Below are positions 45,535 through 53,808 of a stretch of DNA of 64,000 nt, piece by piece. Numbering within the stretch: the stretch's first letter is position 1; each line of letters begins with the position of its first letter. Below the pieces are notes generated by a model, which did not search any database, had not been told where the DNA came from, and worked only from the letters and a program-made list of their open reading frames with translations. The stretch comes from Sulfurifustis variabilis (GTDB lineage: Bacteria; Pseudomonadota; Gammaproteobacteria; Acidiferrobacterales; Sulfurifustaceae): the NCBI RefSeq assembly GCF_002355415.1, contig NZ_AP014936.1, forward strand, positions 930,001 through 994,000, written 5' to 3'. Both the position numbers and the translations under genes were made by a program.

Positions 45535-45606
45535 GACTCGTTCCGTTTTCCTGGGAAGCGAAACGGCGGCAGAATGGAGCCGACACCGAGAAAGGAGAGA
45601 CAGACC

Positions 45607-45972
45607 ATGGCAAGCCTCATCGACGCGATCCGCGAAGCGGACAGCCCCGCGAAAGACCCGAGGTTCCCGCATGCGCCGGCCGACTGGAGCGCCGAGGCGG
45701 CGCTCGAGGCGGCGCGCAAGGAAGGCCTCCAGCCCGGCGAGGATCACTGGGAGGCGGTGCGCGCGCTGCAGGAGTACTTCGCGAAGCACGAGGAGATCGC
45801 GCGGAACATGCGCGAGTTGCACGACGCCCTGGACGAGAAGTTTCACGCCAAGGGCGGCATCCGGTATCTGTACACGCTCTTCCCGGCCGGCCCGGTGGCG
45901 CAGGGCTGCCGCATCGCCGGGCTGACCCCGCCGGCGGGCGCTGTCGACAGGGGATTCGGCAGCGTCGTGTAG
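45607..45972 (+). CDS. TusE/DsrC family protein lacking the terminal cysteine
   Basis: Encodes 121 residues. The helix-turn-helix core (DWSAEAALEAARKEGLQPGED, HWEAVRALQEYFAKHEE) and GGIRYLYTLFPAGPVAQGCRIAGL match DsrC/TusE. Cys101 aligns with CysB of DsrC. The usual CysA, eleven residues on in PTGCV, is Ala112 here (AGAV), and eight further residues follow. It may therefore bind or regulate rather than carry trisulfide. AAAGGAG precedes the ATG. The persulfide dioxygenase gene is just upstream. Confidence 0.88.
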   Translation: MASLIDAIREADSPAKDPRFPHAPADWSAEAALEAARKEGLQPGEDHWEAVRALQEYFAKHEEIARNMRELHDALDEKFHAKGGIRYLYTLFPAGPVAQGCRIAGLTPPAGAVDRGFGSVV

Positions 45973-45986
45973 GGCGCGCGAGCGCC

Positions 45987-46016
45987 AAAAAAAGAGGCCC
46001 CGCTTTGACGGGGCCT
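45987..46016 (-). terminator. intrinsic terminator on the minus strand
   Basis: AGGCCCCG (45995-46002) and CGGGGCCT (46009-46016) form an 8-pair stem. Read on the minus strand it is followed by a run of seven T (A-run 45987-45993 on the plus strand). It would end a transcript coming from the DedA-PAP2 gene or a small RNA; the plus side has no T-run. Confidence 0.75.
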
Positions 46017-46245
46017 GCGAATTATTTCTTTAAGGAGTAAATGGAGGACAGTTGCTGAAGCTGTCCTCGACGTCTATTCGACTCCGCTTCTCTCGACTTT
46101 TCTCTCCTTTCGTTCCCTTAGGGGTTTCCACCCGGTTTGTTCGGATGATTTCGAGCTTCCATCGTTAAGCGGCTGATCGCGATGAAAACGCGACCGCCGC
46201 ACCCCCGGTCCGTCGATTCGGGAAGGCGATGCGACATACGAGGAA

Positions 46246-47541
46246 TCAGGGGGTCTTGCCCGCCTCGTACGTGGCGCTCACGAGGAGAATCGCGAACACG
46301 AGCCACGCGAACGCCGCGACGTACCCGGCCAGGATGTCGGTCAGCCAGTGGACCTCGAGGTATATCTGGGCGAAACCGACGAGCAGGATCAGCGCGATGA
46401 CGACCGAGTAGACGGCGAAGCGCTGCACCTCGCCGGCGAGCCGGCACCAGGCGACGTAGGCCGCGAACCCGTAGATCAGCATCGCGCTGTAGGCGTAGCC
46501 GCTCGGGAAATTGGCGAGCTCCGCCTCCTGGAAGGCGGCGCGCAGCACGACGAGCACGAGCTCGCCGATGCCGACCGCGACGAGGAACGCGTACGCGCGC
46601 AGGCGATCGCCGACCCCGAGGAGATAGACGAGCAGGCCCGCCGCGCTCGCCGCCATCAGCGACACGGCGCTGACGTTCGTGACGGTGACGAGCCGCTGCG
46701 TGACGTTCGGCGAGAGAAGGTACTCGACCAGGTTCCGCGCCCGCAGATCGAGCGCCGCGAGCGTCTCGAAGTGGATGACGTCCTCGACGATCCCCGCGAG
46801 CGCCGCCAGCGCGAGCACCAGCAGCACGAAACCGACCGTGAGGTTGAGGCCGTACCACCCGCGCGGCCGGAAGCGGTCCTTGGCGAAGGCCCAGACGTTG
46901 GGCAGGAGGGCGGAAAGCCGGCGGTCCAGCCGGCCAAGCTGGTGATCGAGCACGCGCCGGCGTTTGCGCAGGAACAGCCAGGCGAACAGGGCGAGCGCGA
47001 CGAGCGCCGCGATCGCGATGCCGGCGCGGCCGAGGTACGTCTTCACGATCTCCCAGCTGCTGCCGGCGAAGTAGCCGAGCAGCGTGAACGTCGCGGCCCA
47101 GAGGACGGCGCCGTACAGGTCGAAAAACAGGAAGCGCGGGTAGGAGAGCTTCGCCACGCCGGCGACGAGCGGGCCGAAGGACCGGAACCAGCCCACGAAG
47201 CGCCCGAAGAAGATCGTCTTGCCGCCGTACTGGTCGATGAAGAGGCGCGCGCGCAGCAGGTGCTCCTCGGGCAGGAACAGCCGCTGCGCGTAGCGCATGA
47301 AGGCGTCGCCGAAGTAGCGTCCGAGGAGATACCCGGTGTTGTCCCCGGCCAGCGCGCCCGCGGCCGCGATCCACATCGCGTCGCCCAGGCTCAGGATGCC
47401 CTGCGCGGCCAGGAAGCCGGCGACGACCACCACCGTTTCGCCGGGCACGAGCAGGCCGAGGAGCGCGGAGGTTTCGAGGAAGGTCAGCAGGAACAGGGCC
47501 CAGTAGCCCCAGTTCTGCACTTGCTCGACCAGCCAGGCCAC
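46246..47541 (-). CDS. DedA-PAP2 fusion with a degenerate phosphatase domain
   Basis: Encodes 431 residues. Residues 1-190 are a DedA-family domain: FLETSALLGLLVPGETVVVVAG, GDNTGYLLGRYFG, FFGRFVGWFRSFGPLVAG, typical of lipid scramblase-like proteins. Residues 230-425 are a PAP2-like membrane domain, but the catalytic motifs are altered. No K-x6-RP is present, PSGH is FPSGY (Tyr349), and SR-x5-H is AQ-x5-H (His398 kept). Phosphatase activity is therefore doubtful, and the domain may bind undecaprenyl or phospholipid. Confidence 0.88.
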   Translation of the reverse strand: MAWLVEQVQNWGYWALFLLTFLETSALLGLLVPGETVVVVAGFLAAQGILSLGDAMWIAAAGALAGDNTGYLLGRYFGDAFMRYAQRLFLPEEHLLRARLFIDQYGGKTIFFGRFVGWFRSFGPLVAGVAKLSYPRFLFFDLYGAVLWAATFTLLGYFAGSSWEIVKTYLGRAGIAIAALVALALFAWLFLRKRRRVLDHQLGRLDRRLSALLPNVWAFAKDRFRPRGWYGLNLTVGFVLLVLALAALAGIVEDVIHFETLAALDLRARNLVEYLLSPNVTQRLVTVTNVSAVSLMAASAAGLLVYLLGVGDRLRAYAFLVAVGIGELVLVVLRAAFQEAELANFPSGYAYSAMLIYGFAAYVAWCRLAGEVQRFAVYSVVIALILLVGFAQIYLEVHWLTDILAGYVAAFAWLVFAILLVSATYEAGKTP

Positions 47542-47782
47542 GACGCGCCCTCGCGAGTTGCGGTGACGCCATTACACCCGCACGCCGGCGCGGCCGGTAG
47601 CCCGCCCGCACGGATGCCGGGAACCTGCACCTGATCGCAGCGAGGGTACCGCGTATCGGTCGATTGCCCCGGCTCGGTTCATCCGCTTCGCGCCGCGGGG
47701 TAAAACGCGCCCGTTCCGTTCGCCGCCCGCCGCCGTCCGTCCCGCGCGGCCCGTTTCGCCGAAATCAAGGAGTACGCCCGCC

Positions 47783-48499
47783 GTGAAGATGCGTGTCCTC
47801 ACCGTGACTGTCCTGCTGGCGGCCGGCCCGGCTCTGGCCGAGGAGGCGGCCGCGCCCAACGGCCTCGGCTGGAAGGCTTCGGCCGAGTTCGGGCTGGTCG
47901 ACACCAGCGGCAATTCGCAGACGACGACGATCAACGCCAAGCTCAACGCCGTGCACGAGTCGCTCGAGTGGCGCAACCGATTCACGGCCGAGTACCTCAG
48001 CGCGTCCGACGACGTCGGCACGGTCGCCAGGCGCACGGTCGGCCAGGCCGCGACGAACTACAAGCTCGACGAGCGCAATTACCTCTTCGGAAACCTGCGC
48101 TACGAGAACGACGAGTTCGCGCCGTACGACTATCGCTACTCGGAGACGGTCGGTTACGGTCGGCGGATGCGATGGAAGACGCAGCGCCTCGATCTCGAGA
48201 TCGGCGCGGGCGGAAGCCACACGCGCTTCGCCGACGGGAACCGGGACGACGACGGCATCGTGCGCCTGGCGGGCAATTATGCCTGGCAGCTCACGAAGAC
48301 CGCCGAGTTCAGCGAGGTCGCGTTCACGGAGATCGGGTCGGACAACACGCACAGCGAGTCCGAGACCGGGCTGAAGCTGCGCATCAACGGCAACCTCGCG
48401 ATGAAGCTCTCCTACAAGATGCTGCACAACAGCGAGGTGCCCGAGGGAACCGAGAAGCTCGACAGCATCACTTCGGTCACGCTGGTCTACGATTTCTGA
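47783..48499 (+). CDS. DUF481 family outer-membrane protein
   Basis: Encodes 238 residues. A signal peptide (ending GPALAEE) is followed by a beta-barrel of the DUF481/YdiY type: WKASAEFGLVDTSGNSQTTT, LEWRNRFTAEYLSASDD, NYLFGNLRYENDEFAPYDYR, ETGLKLRINGNLAMKLSYK, ending in SVTLVYDF with a terminal Phe. AAGGAG lies 10 bases before the GTG at 47783 and 16 before the ATG at 47789, so GTG is preferred. Role unknown. Confidence 0.88.
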   Translation: MKMRVLTVTVLLAAGPALAEEAAAPNGLGWKASAEFGLVDTSGNSQTTTINAKLNAVHESLEWRNRFTAEYLSASDDVGTVARRTVGQAATNYKLDERNYLFGNLRYENDEFAPYDYRYSETVGYGRRMRWKTQRLDLEIGAGGSHTRFADGNRDDDGIVRLAGNYAWQLTKTAEFSEVAFTEIGSDNTHSESETGLKLRINGNLAMKLSYKMLHNSEVPEGTEKLDSITSVTLVYDF

Positions 48500-48606
48500 T
48501 CCGCGACGGCGCGCGTCCGCGTGCCGCTCTCTCCCGCAGGCCTTCCGTCCTTCCACGCACCCCGGCCTTGACGGGGCACCCGGAAAATCGGACCGTGCGA
48601 GGTTCG

Positions 48607-49365
48607 ATGCACGGGCATCCGAAGGAGAACGAGCCGGCCACCCGCCGCTGGGCGATCGCCGATCCGGGCAACCGGCGCGAGGTCCTGCTGCTCGCCCTCG
48701 CTCTCGTGGTCGTGCTGCTCACGTGGTCGTTCGCCGAGCTCGCCGACGAGGTCGCCGAGGGCGACGCCCACCGGACCGACGAGGCGCTGCTCCTCGCGCT
48801 GCGGTCGGCGGCCGACCTCGCCGACCCGATCGGGCCGAAGTGGCTCGAGGAGCTTGCGCGGGACTTCACCGCGCTGGGCGGCGTCGGGGTGCTCACCGCC
48901 ATGACGCTGGCCGTCGCCGGCTTCCTCGCGCTGCAGGGCAAGCGCCACGCCGCCGTGTACGTGCTGCTCGCGGTCGGTACGGGTCTCCTCGCCGCCATGC
49001 TCCTCAAGGGCGGCTACAGTCGGCCGCGACCCGCGCTCGTGCCGCACGCCTCGTACACGTACACGTCGAGCTTCCCGAGCGGCCACGCGATGATGTCGGC
49101 CGTCGTCTATCTCACGCTGGGCGCGCTGCTCGCGCGCTTTCAGCCGTCGCTCCGGCTGCGGCTGTACCTGCTGGGCGTCGCGGTCGTGCTGTCGCTGCTG
49201 GTCGGCGTGACGCGCGTGTACCTCGGCGTCCACTGGCCCACGGACGTCCTCGCCGGCTGGCTCGCCGGAGCGGCCTGGGCGTCGCTCTGCTGGCTGACCG
49301 CGTTGCTGCTGCAACGCCAGGGGCGGGTGGAGTCGGAGCCGGAGGACGGGTTGGCGCCCCCCTGA
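48607..49365 (+). CDS. PAP2 superfamily lipid phosphatase
   Basis: Encodes 252 residues with about six membrane helices. All three catalytic motifs are intact: KGGYSRPRP, SFPSGHAM and TRVYLGVHWPTDVLAG. It is probably an undecaprenyl-pyrophosphate or phosphatidic-acid phosphatase with its active site facing the periplasm. It sits near the DedA-PAP2 fusion whose PAP2 motifs are lost. The start is assigned to an ATG with only a weak ribosome site. Confidence 0.88.
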   Translation: MHGHPKENEPATRRWAIADPGNRREVLLLALALVVVLLTWSFAELADEVAEGDAHRTDEALLLALRSAADLADPIGPKWLEELARDFTALGGVGVLTAMTLAVAGFLALQGKRHAAVYVLLAVGTGLLAAMLLKGGYSRPRPALVPHASYTYTSSFPSGHAMMSAVVYLTLGALLARFQPSLRLRLYLLGVAVVLSLLVGVTRVYLGVHWPTDVLAGWLAGAAWASLCWLTALLLQRQGRVESEPEDGLAPP

Positions 49366-49449
49366 CCCCGCTCATGGCTATCCCCTAACGACTCGCCTCT
49401 CTCCCTTCCTTAAGGTTCGGGTGTGCGAGGTTCGCAGACGGAGGTCACC

Positions 49450-50235
49450 ATGAGGTGGGGCAGGGCAGCACTACTGGCGGTCGCGCTCTCGGGTTTGCCC
49501 GGTCTGGCGCTGGCGCAAGCCGCGGGAGGCGCAGCGGGCGGGGGCGGGACCTCCGGAGGCAGCGGGACGGGCGCACCGGGCGGCGCGGCCGCCGGCGGTT
49601 CGACGGGAACCGTACCCGGTGTGATCAGCGTCCCGGGCGGCACCGGGCCGCTTCCCGATGGCGACGCGGCCACGGGAGCCACCGCTCCGGCACCGACCAC
49701 TCCGGCGGCCGCGCCTCCCGGCGTGACCGCCGTTCCCCCACCCGCAAGCGCTGTGCCTCAACCCCCGGCCGCCGGCACCGTCGGCGGCGCCCCGGCCGGA
49801 ACCGCGGCCGGTGCGGCCTCCGGCAGCACTCCCACCGCACCGGCGGCCGGCCCGGCTGTACCGGGTACGGTTCCCGGTGCTCCTGCTGCCGGCACGCCCG
49901 GAACCGCGACGGGCACCGGTGCCGGTGCCGTTCCCGGGACGCCGCCGACCGGAGCCGCCGGCGGCGCTCCAGCCGGCCCGATGGGGACGACCGGGGTTCC
50001 CGGCACGGCTCCCGGCGTGCCCGGCACGACGCCGGGGGTATCGGGTACGACCCCGGGCGGGGTCACGGGAACCGCGCCCGGCGGGATCTCGGGTGGACTG
50101 ACCGGCGGAACGGGTGGGACGTTATCGGGAGGCGCGGAAAGCGTGCTGCCCGGCGGGGTGGTGCCCGGCGGTCCGGTCCCGGGCGGGACGGTGCCCGGCG
50201 GGACGGTCGGCGGGCCGCGCGACCCTTCTCGCTAA
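49450..50235 (+). CDS. exported low-complexity Gly/Pro/Thr/Ala protein
   Basis: Encodes 261 residues. A signal peptide (about 1-22, ALALAQ) is followed by nothing but Gly, Pro, Thr, Ala, Val and Ser. Irregular GT-xPG and PG-TxPG units recur (GTAPGVPGTTPGVSGTTPGG), resembling elastin- or collagen-like sequence, with almost no charged residues except at the extreme C-terminus (GGPRDPSR). GGAGGT lies before the ATG at 49450. The region is genuine coding: the signal peptide and stop are in frame. It could be a surface or matrix protein. Confidence 0.7.
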   Translation: MRWGRAALLAVALSGLPGLALAQAAGGAAGGGGTSGGSGTGAPGGAAAGGSTGTVPGVISVPGGTGPLPDGDAATGATAPAPTTPAAAPPGVTAVPPPASAVPQPPAAGTVGGAPAGTAAGAASGSTPTAPAAGPAVPGTVPGAPAAGTPGTATGTGAGAVPGTPPTGAAGGAPAGPMGTTGVPGTAPGVPGTTPGVSGTTPGGVTGTAPGGISGGLTGGTGGTLSGGAESVLPGGVVPGGPVPGGTVPGGTVGGPRDPSR

Positions 50236-50272
50236 CGGCGATAAGCGTGCGTTGAAACGGCCGGCACGCGAC

Positions 50273-50701
50273 TCAGGGTAGTTTGATCTTCCCGCCGCCC
50301 GGGAGGCCGCCCCCCGGTAGGCCGCCGCCCGGCATGCCGCCCAGGCCACCTGCCCCGGGCTCGGGGATCAGGATTGAAGAGCTGGCCTGGCGCCGCAGCT
50401 CCTGCAGCTCCTGCACCGCGCGTTCGACGGCACGCTTTGCGGCGTCGCCGTACCTGGCGATCGCCTCTTCGAGCGACTGCGCGGGGATCTCGAAGCTCAG
50501 CGGCATCGACCCTACCGTCGTCAGGATCTGCGCCTCCCCGATGTACGAGGGCTTGCGCGCGTCGTCGGGCGAGCCGTCCGCCTTCACCGGAACGAGCCGG
50601 CGGATGGTTCCGACCTTGCGGTCCGTGTAGACGTCCTCGCGATAGAGCGCGGCTGCGTCCATCTTCGGCTCGGGCATCTTTTCCTCGGGCTTCGTGACCA
50701 T
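50273..50701 (-). CDS. hypothetical cytoplasmic protein with Gly/Pro tail
   Basis: Encodes 142 residues. The start ATG at 50701 has GGAG about 8 bases upstream. The N-terminal half contains VYTDRKVGTIRRLVPVKADG and PSYIGEAQILTTVGSMPLSFEI, and a long helix EEAIARYGDAAKRAVERAVQELQELRR follows. The tail is a GGG-LP repeat (four GGG blocks) that is probably flexible. No signal peptide. It converges on the repeat protein gene. Function unknown. Confidence 0.7.
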   Translation of the reverse strand: MVTKPEEKMPEPKMDAAALYREDVYTDRKVGTIRRLVPVKADGSPDDARKPSYIGEAQILTTVGSMPLSFEIPAQSLEEAIARYGDAAKRAVERAVQELQELRRQASSSILIPEPGAGGLGGMPGGGLPGGGLPGGGKIKLP

Positions 50702-50905
50702 GACTGCGACTCCATGCCTTGTCCGCTGAGGGAACAGCCTATCAAAACGGCAGTGAAAAGTGATGAGTGGTAAGTGTGTTGAAGCGCGCCCCGGAGGCGC
50801 AGCAGAACTCCGAGCCTGCAACTCGACCGGGCACCGGTGTCGCGAGGCGAGGGACGAAAACGGCCGGCATCGCGCAATGGCGATGCCGGCCGCTACCGCG
50901 ACTGA

Positions 50906-51553
50906 CTAGGCGGCGAGCTTGCGCTTGATCGCGTCGATCACGGCCTCGCTCGAGGTCGCGCGCACCGTCAGCAGCATGCCTTCCTTTTCGTAGAAGCCGA
51001 CGAGGGGCGCGGTCTTCTCATTATAGGTATCGAGCCGGTGGCTGATCGCGGCCTCGGTTTCGTCCTCGCGCTGCACGACGGGGCTGCCGCACTTGTCGCA
51101 CACGCCGGCCTGCTTCGGCGGGTTGCTCTTCACGTTGTAGATCGCCTGGCACTTGGCGTTCGAGCAGGTCCGCCGCGTCGTCAGGCGGTCGAGGATCACC
51201 TCGCGCGGCACGTCGATGTTCACCGCCATGTCGAGCTTGATGCCGAGCTTCGCGAGCATCTGCTTCAATGCCTCGGCCTGCGGGATGGTGCGCGGGAAGC
51301 CGTCGAGCAGGAAGCCTTTCCGGCAGTCCGGCTCCTGCAGGCGCTTCTCCATGATCCCGAGGATGAGCGCGTCCGGCACGAGGTCGCCGCGCTTCATGTA
51401 GTCCTGGGCCTGCTTGCCGAGATCGGTCCCGGCCGCGACCGCGCCGCGCAGAATGTCGCCGGTGGAGATCTGCACCGAGCCGTCCATCGCCGTCAGCATC
51501 TTCGCGACGGTGCCTTTACCCGCGCCCGGAGCGCCCAACAGAATCAACCGCAT
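50906..51553 (-). CDS. adk: adenylate kinase
   Basis: Encodes 215 residues. P-loop GAPGAGKGT, DILRGA, GFLLDGFPRT and the LID domain with a four-Cys zinc site (CSNAKC and CDKC) define the long bacterial enzyme. It converts ATP + AMP to 2 ADP in the cytoplasm. The zinc-type LID is seen in some Proteobacteria. GAGAGGAAA precedes the ATG at 51553. It is divergent from the TupA-GGDEF gene. Confidence 0.97.
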   Translation of the reverse strand: MRLILLGAPGAGKGTVAKMLTAMDGSVQISTGDILRGAVAAGTDLGKQAQDYMKRGDLVPDALILGIMEKRLQEPDCRKGFLLDGFPRTIPQAEALKQMLAKLGIKLDMAVNIDVPREVILDRLTTRRTCSNAKCQAIYNVKSNPPKQAGVCDKCGSPVVQREDETEAAISHRLDTYNEKTAPLVGFYEKEGMLLTVRATSSEAVIDAIKRKLAA

Positions 51554-51820
51554 CGTCTTTTCCTCTCTCTGGTTTGGCTGCAAAGGGGCGCATTCTGCCT
51601 GCAGGCCGGCCCGGCGGGCAAATCCACCGACCGACCCGTGCCCGCGAGGAGCCGCCGGCGGGCAGGCCGTACCCGCGGCTTTTGAACCGCGCGTTTTGCG
51701 GGCAGAATGGCTCCGGAGGCGACGGGCGCGGGCGGGGTCGCTTCGGCACCGGAATAAACAAGCCCTTCCGCCGGTCTGTAAGAGGCACGGCAACGGGAGG
51801 GGTGGGAGAATGCTGGCCCC

Positions 51821-53800
51821 ATGCAAAACGACGTGACCGCAGTTCCCCGCCGGGGCCGGCTCTGGCTCGCGGTCGTCGGGCTCCTGCTGGTCGCGGGTCG
51901 TGCGGACGCTCAGACCGGGCCGCCCCTGCGCATCGCCGTGGCCCAGACCGCGCTCGATACGGGGCTCTTCGGCGCGCTGGCGGCCGATTACCGCGAGATG
52001 TCGCCGCAGGCGCACGTGATCCTGCTGCCCTTCGGCTCCCTCGCCACGCTCGATGCGGCGCGCAGCGGCAATGCCGATCTGGTCATCACCCACCACGCGC
52101 CGAGCGAAGAGCAGTTCGTGCGCGAAGGCTACGGCGTGCTGCGCACGCTCGTCATGTACAACGAGTTCGCCGTCTTCGGTCCCTCCGACGATCCCCTGCG
52201 GCTGCGCGGCGAACGCGATCCGGTCGCGGCCCTCCGGCGTCTCGCGCGCGCCGGCGCGCCCTTTTTCGCGCCGGACAACCGTTCCGGCACGCAACGCAAG
52301 CTCGAGGAGCTCTGGGAGCTTGCGGGCGTGCGGCCGGACTGGATCGGTTACGAGCGAACGTTCGCCAGTCCGCAGGCGGCCCTGCGCTACGCGGACCTGT
52401 TCGGCGGCTACACCTTCGCCGATCTCGCGACCTACCTCGTGCTGCGCGAAGAGCTGGGAGGCGGCGTGATCCCGCTGGTCCGCGATCACGTGCTGCTGCG
52501 CAACTACTATTCCGCGATCGTCGTGAACCGCGAGCGCGTGCCGGGAGCGCATCAGGAGGCGGCCCAGGCGTTTCTGGATTACCTCGTCTCGGACCGGGCG
52601 CAGGAGCTCATCCGGCGGTACGGTCAGGACCGCTACCAGGCGCAGATCTTCAATCCGGCGGCGTCGACCGATGCCGGGCTCGTCGCCCGGCGCCGGGCCG
52701 AGCGCGAAAGCGAATCGCGCACCTTCGCCGGCATGGCGGCCCTCTCCGCGGCGCTCGTGTTGCTCGCCGGAATCGCGGTGCTCCTGTTCCTGCGCGCCCA
52801 TCGTCTCGAGCGCACGCGGCGCGCGAGCGAGGAGCGGTTCCGCCGCGCGGTCGAGGGCACGGAGGACGGGGTGTGGGACTGGGACCTCGCCGCCGATCGC
52901 GCGTTCCTTTCGCCCCGGCTGCGCCAGATGCTGGGACGGGGCGGCGAGGACGACTTCGTCCGCGGGCCCAGGCAGGTCTTCGGCGAGGCGATGCATCCGG
53001 ACGACCGGTTCCGGGTCGAGGAGCAGCTCGACAGATACCTGGCGGGCGCGGGGGAGGGCGAGCTCTTTCTCGCGGAGTTCCGGACGCTGCCGGGTCCGGA
53101 CGCGCCCCGCTGGATGCTCATGCGCGGCAAGGCGACGCGCGACGAGGCCGGTCGCGCGGTTCGGGTGTCGGGATCGGTGACCGACATCACGGAGCGCAAG
53201 CGCCAGGAAGCGGTCATCGCGCACCTCGCCACGCACGACACGCTGACCGGGCTGCCGAACCGCGCGCTCCTGCACGAACGCCTGGCGGCGCTCCAGACGC
53301 CGGCCGGACGCTTCGCGCTGCTCATCCTCGATCTCGACGGCTTCAAGGAAATCAACGACGGTCTCGGGCACCACGTCGGGGACCTGCTGCTGCAGCAGGT
53401 GGGGCAGCGCCTGCGGGAGCGGATCCTGCCTCCCCACACGGTCGCCCGGCTCGGCGGCGACGAGTTCGCGGTGCTCGTTCCCCTCGCCGACACCGCGTCC
53501 GCCGAGCGCGTGGCGCGCGAAGTGCTTCTCACGCTCGAGGACGACTTCCTCATCCATCCGCACAAGCTGCGCGTGGGGGGCAGCCTGGGGATCGCCATGT
53601 ATCCCGAGCACGGCACGACCACGGAGACGATCGTCCGCCACGCCGACGTCGCGATGTACAACGCGAAGCGTTCGGGCAGGGGCGTCGCGTTCTACGATCC
53701 GGACGGCGAGCGGGCGTGCAACGCCGCGTGCGTGCGCCGCCGCCGCGGGTACCTCGGTGCCGCGCCCGCCGTGCCGGGCGGGTGGGCCCCGGTCGCCTGA
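51821..53800 (+). CDS. TupA-like binding domain fused to PAS and GGDEF
   Basis: Encodes 659 residues. Signal peptide (1-30), then a periplasmic binding domain (about 35-285) close to tungstate/molybdate-binding TupA: GNADLVITHHAPSEEQFVREG, YGVLRTLVMYNEFAVFGPSDD, DNRSGTQRKLEELWELAG. One membrane helix (about 303-326) leads to PAS (about 340-460, ending DITERK) and GGDEF (LGGDEFAVL intact). The RxxD I-site is absent. It is probably a diguanylate cyclase regulated by an oxyanion or small ligand. The usual TTS ligand motif reads QTA. Confidence 0.9.
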   Translation: MQNDVTAVPRRGRLWLAVVGLLLVAGRADAQTGPPLRIAVAQTALDTGLFGALAADYREMSPQAHVILLPFGSLATLDAARSGNADLVITHHAPSEEQFVREGYGVLRTLVMYNEFAVFGPSDDPLRLRGERDPVAALRRLARAGAPFFAPDNRSGTQRKLEELWELAGVRPDWIGYERTFASPQAALRYADLFGGYTFADLATYLVLREELGGGVIPLVRDHVLLRNYYSAIVVNRERVPGAHQEAAQAFLDYLVSDRAQELIRRYGQDRYQAQIFNPAASTDAGLVARRRAERESESRTFAGMAALSAALVLLAGIAVLLFLRAHRLERTRRASEERFRRAVEGTEDGVWDWDLAADRAFLSPRLRQMLGRGGEDDFVRGPRQVFGEAMHPDDRFRVEEQLDRYLAGAGEGELFLAEFRTLPGPDAPRWMLMRGKATRDEAGRAVRVSGSVTDITERKRQEAVIAHLATHDTLTGLPNRALLHERLAALQTPAGRFALLILDLDGFKEINDGLGHHVGDLLLQQVGQRLRERILPPHTVARLGGDEFAVLVPLADTASAERVAREVLLTLEDDFLIHPHKLRVGGSLGIAMYPEHGTTTETIVRHADVAMYNAKRSGRGVAFYDPDGERACNAACVRRRRGYLGAAPAVPGGWAPVA

Positions 53801-53808
53801 CGCTTCTT

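Noticed and set aside
49500-50230. Short repeated words that might be a CRISPR or tandem-repeat array
   Set aside because: The repeats are irregular, follow the codon frame and encode a Gly/Pro/Thr protein behind a signal peptide. No constant repeat-spacer length.
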